From NCBI RefSeq assembly GCF_002027545.1, contig NZ_MXAN01000076.1, positions 6,117-17,239 on the forward strand: DNA of 11,123 bases, in the 5' to 3' direction. Numbering within the stretch: position 1 is the stretch's first letter; the number at the start of each line of letters is the position of its first letter. The stretch is from Moraxella lacunata (GTDB taxonomy: Bacteria > Pseudomonadota > Gammaproteobacteria > Pseudomonadales > Moraxellaceae). A program made the position numbers and the translations under genes. Below the pieces are notes generated by a model. The model was not told where the DNA came from. It worked only from the letters and a program-made list of their open reading frames with translations, and ran no database searches. Of this stretch, positions 5,502 through 11,123 are shown piece by piece.

Positions 5502-8096
5502 CTAGCGACCACCAAGCTCTATCATCATCAGCTCGGCTCGCTCACGGTTGTCCGCTGTGTCTTTGTCAGTAAAAATAAACCGTGATGGTAAAGTTTGTGC
5601 CAGCACCGCTCCGCTTGTGGCATGGCGACTGTGCCCAAGCCACACATCGGCATGCACCTGCTCATCATGGCACATGGTCTCATACATTTGCCATGCATAT
5701 TCATGGGTCGCTCCGTTAATGATGAGTCGTGACCCTGCCTGCTCGCTTTTTTGCTTATCACGACCATCATCATCGTCATAATCATGATGGATACCGTCCA
5801 TGATGGCAGGCGTCAGCTCACTCTCAATGACAATGGTACAGCCCCACACCCGCTCATCGTCTATCATCTGCCAGCCCGTCATTGCCGATATGGCGAACCC
5901 CTGTCCCGACCATGACCGCCCTGTCTCACACACCTGCATGGGCAAGCCCCGCATGGCGTTTGTGGATTGCCCCGCCTGCCAATAGCGATGAATCAGAACA
6001 TCCTGTGCCAGCGTTGCCACCACATCATTCATGCGATGACTTGGGGTCTGCACGATGACCCCTGTCAGATGGCGAACACCGTGCTGACGTAGTTTATCAC
6101 GCAGGACACTCGCCACTTTATCATGCCCTATCGTCTTATCATCTTGCAAATCCGACAACACAAGCCACACCGCATCATCACCATTATCCGCCCCCTGCTG
6201 GCGGATGAGTACTTGACTGACCTTGTCATCACTATCTAGCACCATCACGCTAAATGGCGTTTGTCTATCGGCAAATAACATCATCGCCATCGCCACAAGT
6301 GGCACCAATGCAAACTTCCGCCCAATCACGGGGGCGACCCACACCGCCACCCCAAGGGCAAACAGTACCATACCTATCACGCTCGTGGTCTGATACAGCC
6401 ATACATCGCTTAGGCTCTGTAACCACATCAGTAGCTGATGAAGCCATGCCAATATCAGCGATGAGATACCCCAAAGCACATCAGCAACGCTCGGCAATAC
6501 CACAAAAATCACCCCCGCCACCAAGTTTATTGGCACGATGACCGCCCCAAACAGCCCTATCGCAAACAGATTGACAAACAACCCCCACAGCGACACCTTG
6601 CCAAAAAACAACAGCGACACAGGAAGCATGGCGACAAAGAGATAGCTTTGTAATTTTAACAAACCGATCAGACGGTCTTTTATGAACATGACTGGCACAT
6701 CAAACTCACGCTCGCCATAGCTCATGAGCAGTGCCACCGCCACAAAGGAGAGCCAAAAACCCGCCTGCCACACCATGACAGGGTCAAGCCATATCATGCC
6801 CAACCCTACCCACATCAGCACCACCAAGGACGACAAAGGCAATGCCAAATAGCCCGCCACCGCCACCGCCAACATCATGTACACCGTCCGCACCGCAGGC
6901 ACATCAAAACCTGTAAACAACGCATAAATCATGCTCGCTCCCACCATGACAAACAGTCGCAGGCGATGGCGGGGCAGTCGCTGATAATACGGCAAAAACC
7001 TATCGGTCAGATAACACACCCCAAAACTTAACATCGTCGCCAATAGCACCACATGCATGCCTGAGATGGCGAGCAGATGACTGATACCGCCAAACTGGTA
7101 CAAGTCTTTGGTCGCACGATTGATTAACGCCCTATCGCCCGTCAGCAGGGCAAGCGTGACCGCTCGGGCTTGCTGTTTATCATCGCTAAGAGTGTGCCAA
7201 TCCTGATAAAAATGCGTGCGTAACGCATGGCGAAATCGCTCTAAATACCCCACCAAGCCCACCTGTGGCAGGGATGTCGGCTCATCATGTACCGCCAATA
7301 CTCGGGCATTGGCATGGATGTGGCGTGTACGAAGCCATCGCTGACTGTCAAAGCCTGACGCACTGGGGTCGGCAGTGATGGGCGTGATACGTAGCGTCAT
7401 GTAAGCGGTCGTGGCAGGGTGTAGCTTAGCGAGCTGATGACGGTTTGAGCCGTCCTTATTATCATTCTTGACATCTGCTACTTGGAGTAACACCGTCATC
7501 TGACTGGGTAAGGGCGGATGGGATTCGGGTGTGTCTGCGATAACAGCAAATGGGTTATAAGCCTCTGACTTTGTTTGCTTATCTTTATCTTTGTTATCTT
7601 TATTATTCTTATCATCCTTATTAAAGCCATCCAACAAGCGGTCACCGCCAAATGTCAAATCAGACAACACCGCTTTTTGGCGATAATAGCTCCCTGTGTC
7701 ATACACGCTGTCGCTAATCTCATGTACCGTCACTTTGGCGGTGATGGTGTAGCCATGCTCAGGGATGGCGTGAGCGGTATTGGTAAATGCCTGCTCGGTG
7801 CTGATGGTGCGAAGCATGAATAACAACACCATCAAGCCGACCAATAACACCTGCACAGCAACCTGCCCCACTCGGGCAAAAGCGGACTTGGGATGAAACT
7901 GATTAAATTTAAAACATAAAAAAGCACACCCCAATAAGAGCATGCTCATCATCATAAAACCCACCCCATGAGTCGTATCCATGCCAAACAGCTGACTGCT
8001 CATGGCTGTCATGTCATGGCTAGGCAAGATGTCTAGTGTGGCAAGCACCATCAACACCACGCCAATAAACACAAGCCAAATCAACACCAAACCCAT
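5502..8096 (-). CDS. comEC: ComEC/Rec2 DNA-uptake channel with a degenerate C-terminal domain
   Basis: This 864-residue inner-membrane protein is expected to carry single-stranded DNA into the cytoplasm during natural transformation. N-terminal helices (about 1-20, 42-62 and 78-96) are followed by a soluble OB-like region (about 115-275). The competence domain runs from about 305 to 607. Its signatures are HLLAISGMHVVLL (340-352), GFDVPAVRT (396-404) and WQAGFWLSFVAVALL (443-457). The C-terminal part (about 615-864) has the layout of the metallo-beta-lactamase-like domain of ComEC but not its metal ligands. The usual VLDVGQGD is VLDSDDKV (619-626), the HxHxDH site is QTPSHRMND (683-691), and the later HHGS motif is GHSRHATSG (821-829). 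Low-complexity inserts are rich in Asp, Asn and Lys (158-177) or in Asp (771-781). It starts 9 bases after ispD with a poor ribosome site, suggesting coupled translation. Confidence 0.93.
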   Translation of the reverse strand: MGLVLIWLVFIGVVLMVLATLDILPSHDMTAMSSQLFGMDTTHGVGFMMMSMLLLGCAFLCFKFNQFHPKSAFARVGQVAVQVLLVGLMVLLFMLRTISTEQAFTNTAHAIPEHGYTITAKVTVHEISDSVYDTGSYYRQKAVLSDLTFGGDRLLDGFNKDDKNNKDNKDKDKQTKSEAYNPFAVIADTPESHPPLPSQMTVLLQVADVKNDNKDGSNRHQLAKLHPATTAYMTLRITPITADPSASGFDSQRWLRTRHIHANARVLAVHDEPTSLPQVGLVGYLERFRHALRTHFYQDWHTLSDDKQQARAVTLALLTGDRALINRATKDLYQFGGISHLLAISGMHVVLLATMLSFGVCYLTDRFLPYYQRLPRHRLRLFVMVGASMIYALFTGFDVPAVRTVYMMLAVAVAGYLALPLSSLVVLMWVGLGMIWLDPVMVWQAGFWLSFVAVALLMSYGEREFDVPVMFIKDRLIGLLKLQSYLFVAMLPVSLLFFGKVSLWGLFVNLFAIGLFGAVIVPINLVAGVIFVVLPSVADVLWGISSLILAWLHQLLMWLQSLSDVWLYQTTSVIGMVLFALGVAVWVAPVIGRKFALVPLVAMAMMLFADRQTPFSVMVLDSDDKVSQVLIRQQGADNGDDAVWLVLSDLQDDKTIGHDKVASVLRDKLRQHGVRHLTGVIVQTPSHRMNDVVATLAQDVLIHRYWQAGQSTNAMRGLPMQVCETGRSWSGQGFAISAMTGWQMIDDERVWGCTIVIESELTPAIMDGIHHDYDDDDGRDKQKSEQAGSRLIINGATHEYAWQMYETMCHDEQVHADVWLGHSRHATSGAVLAQTLPSRFIFTDKDTADNRERAELMMIELGGR

Positions 8097-8105
8097 ATCT
8101 TAGGT

Positions 8106-8897
8106 TTAACCCATGCCATGTCGCAACATCAGCTCAATCATCGCCAAATCATCAGGGTAAGTCAGCTTCATGTTCCTGCGTGAGCCTTGCACCAAAGCCA
8201 CCGACCGACCAAACTGCTCAAACCCACTGGCTTCATCGGTAATCATCAGCCCATCAGCGATGACCTTATCAAGCATGGCTTGTAAGGCGTGCAGTCTAAA
8301 TACTTGGGGAGTCTGGGCTTGCCAAAGCTGATGACGGTCGATGGTGCGATGTATCTGACCTTTGATATATTGACAATCTGTCAAACTGTCAGAACTGTCA
8401 GAACTGTTAGTGTCGTGAGCAAGTTTTAAGGTATCCACCACAGGCGTGGCAAGTATCGCCCCTACTGGGTAGCTCTTGTCATCTGTTTGTTCAAGCTGTT
8501 CTAGTTCACGCACCGCACCAATCAGATGAGTCAAATCATCGGCAGGCAAGCACGGTCTGGCACCATCATGGATAAGCACCCACACATCGCCAACCGCTCG
8601 CCGAGCAATGTCATCCACGCCTGATTTGACCGACAAAAAACGCTCCGCCCCACCTTTGGTCAGATAAATAGGGCGCTCAAACTCAAAATCCAAAGACGGC
8701 ACAAGCGTATCGTCTTTGGCGACCACGAGCGTCAAATCAGTAACAGCAGGGATATTCAAACATGCCACACCATGCTCTAACACCGTCCGTCCTGCCACCG
8801 TCAGATATTGCTTTGGCACATCCGCCCCAAAACGACTGCCACGCCCTGCCGAGACGATGAGTGCATGAATGGGCAAGTTAGGACTCGTCTGTTTCAT
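8106..8897 (-). CDS. ispD: IspD, 2-C-methyl-D-erythritol 4-phosphate cytidylyltransferase
   Basis: IspD joins CTP and MEP to give CDP-ME in the MEP pathway of isoprenoid synthesis. It is cytosolic and normally essential. The 263-residue protein has the nucleotide-binding loop SAGRGSRFGADVPKQY (about 16-31). It also has HDGARP, the TPVVDTLK segment, RHQLWQAQTPQVF and ITDEASGFEQFG, all standard for the family. It is longer than E. coli IspD (236 residues). Part of the extra length is a Ser/Asp stretch after TPVVDTLK, encoded by a 9-base tandem repeat at 8384-8410. I chose the ATG at 8897, which overlaps the ftsB stop as TGATG; a GTG at 8900 is an alternative. It lies between ftsB and comEC, with 9 bases to comEC. 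Confidence 0.95.
   Translation of the reverse strand: MKQTSPNLPIHALIVSAGRGSRFGADVPKQYLTVAGRTVLEHGVACLNIPAVTDLTLVVAKDDTLVPSLDFEFERPIYLTKGGAERFLSVKSGVDDIARRAVGDVWVLIHDGARPCLPADDLTHLIGAVRELEQLEQTDDKSYPVGAILATPVVDTLKLAHDTNSSDSSDSLTDCQYIKGQIHRTIDRHQLWQAQTPQVFRLHALQAMLDKVIADGLMITDEASGFEQFGRSVALVQGSRRNMKLTYPDDLAMIELMLRHGMG
8384..8410. repeat. 9-base tandem repeat inside ispD
   Basis: Three direct copies of AACTGTCAG (8384-8392, 8393-8401 and 8402-8410), the last with one C-to-T change. The unit is a multiple of three, so copy-number change would add or remove three residues of the Ser/Asp-rich insert without breaking the frame. Confidence 0.85.
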
Positions 8898-9391
8898 CAC
8901 TCGCCCGTATCACCGCTAACGCCCGTAAAGGCATTCTCGCCTATGTCATCATCAATGAGTCCATCAACAGGCTCTGTCGCACTCGCCCCATCCACACCAT
9001 AAGGAACCTCTCGGTCACTTACCATGGGAGCAACGGATAACTCTACAAATGTCTCGCCTGACTTAATCAAACCCAAATCAAGGCGGGCATGCTCTTCAAT
9101 GGCACCCAGTCCTGATTTTAAATCACGGACATCCGCTCGCAACGTGTCATTGACCGCTTGCTGGGCGGCATTGATTTTTTGTTGCTTGGCAAGCTCATCA
9201 TTTAGCTCACTAAGTGTATGATAACCGAACTCGCCATACCAGTATTGGTGTTGCAGACCTACCAACACAACCGCCCCAAAAATAATGAGTAGCAGATAAC
9301 CCAAAAAAGTAGGCGAAAAGCTAACGCCTACTTTTTGGGTGCGTGTTTGATGTTCTGATGACAAAGTATCATCAGTTTTTTGGGTTGTCAT
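8897..9391 (-). CDS. ftsB: FtsB, divisome coiled-coil protein
   Basis: FtsB is a bitopic inner-membrane protein that joins FtsQ and FtsL in the divisome and helps switch on septal peptidoglycan synthesis. This 164-residue version has a cytoplasmic N-terminus (1-27), a membrane helix (about 28-47) and a periplasmic coiled coil (about 57-93). The family motif EEHARLDLGLIKSGETF is at 99-115. It is clearly longer than the E. coli protein (103 residues), with about 25 extra N-terminal residues and an acidic C-terminal tail of about 40 (from about 125). The ATG at 9391 is one base past the eno stop (TGATATG), and the stop overlaps ispD. A frame open to 9427 would only add residues encoded within eno. 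Position directly after eno is the usual gamma-proteobacterial arrangement. Confidence 0.93.
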   Translation of the reverse strand: MTTQKTDDTLSSEHQTRTQKVGVSFSPTFLGYLLLIIFGAVVLVGLQHQYWYGEFGYHTLSELNDELAKQQKINAAQQAVNDTLRADVRDLKSGLGAIEEHARLDLGLIKSGETFVELSVAPMVSDREVPYGVDGASATEPVDGLIDDDIGENAFTGVSGDTGE

Positions 9392-9392
9392 A

Positions 9393-11032
<1,640 letters not shown>

Positions 11033-11123
11033 GATAAATTGCACACACTCACGTTTTATAATAAATCAACCCCAATCTCCACCAATGCTAAATTTTAAAA
11101 AAATCATTGGTTGTATGGTAAGG

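Noticed and set aside
6265..6541. Opposite and shifted reading frames within comEC, and similar ones within htpX, ispD, eno and sppA
   Set aside because: They lie wholly inside well-recognised genes, have no domain resemblance, and reflect codon-usage shadows.

Overview
This window looks like chromosome from a gamma-proteobacterium of the Moraxellaceae, most likely Moraxella or a close relative. That is an inference from the gene set (eno-ftsB-ispD order, a DUF2218 protein, a short SppA, a ComEC), the moderately AT-rich coding sequence with very AT-rich spacers, and the many short palindromic intergenic repeats. No search could be run, so the genus is tentative. I see no phage, plasmid, CRISPR, toxin-antitoxin, rRNA or tRNA signal.

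Layout. Bases 1-30 are the right-hand tail of a dispersed repeat (family A). A secreted lytic transglycosylase (91-939, +) follows, then htpX (1103-2011, +), each closed by a hairpin. A perfect bidirectional terminator (2031-2058) separates htpX from the convergent lrgA-lrgB pair (3144 to 2060, -). The 460-base spacer 3145-3604 holds the largest family A copy (3220-3502), which carries a 65-base palindromic insert. A DUF2218 gene (3605-3898, +) converges on sppA (5000 to 3960, -) across a second bidirectional terminator (3911-3936). The 501-base spacer 5001-5501 holds another family A copy (5024-5225), a strong hairpin (5239-5266) and a different palindromic element (5359-5490). The rest is a leftward cluster read from the right: eno (10706 to 9393), ftsB (9391 to 8897), ispD (8897 to 8106) and comEC (8096 to 5502). 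Its spacings are 1 base, a 1-base overlap and 9 bases, so it is probably one transcription unit. The 417 bases upstream of eno hold a third kind of nested palindromic element (10818-11032).

Functionally the window is mostly envelope and housekeeping: peptidoglycan cleavage, inner-membrane proteolysis (HtpX, SppA), a LrgAB membrane pair, glycolysis (Eno), divisome assembly (FtsB), isoprenoid synthesis (IspD) and DNA uptake (ComEC).

The genes are largely conventional. The main surprises are between them. Family A has terminal inverted repeats whose sequence differs between copies while staying self-complementary within each copy. One copy carries an inserted palindrome, and one places a candidate extended -10 promoter over its own end, directly in front of sppA. 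Among the proteins, the C-terminal domain of ComEC is unusual because it has lost the metal-binding motifs of the metallo-beta-lactamase fold.
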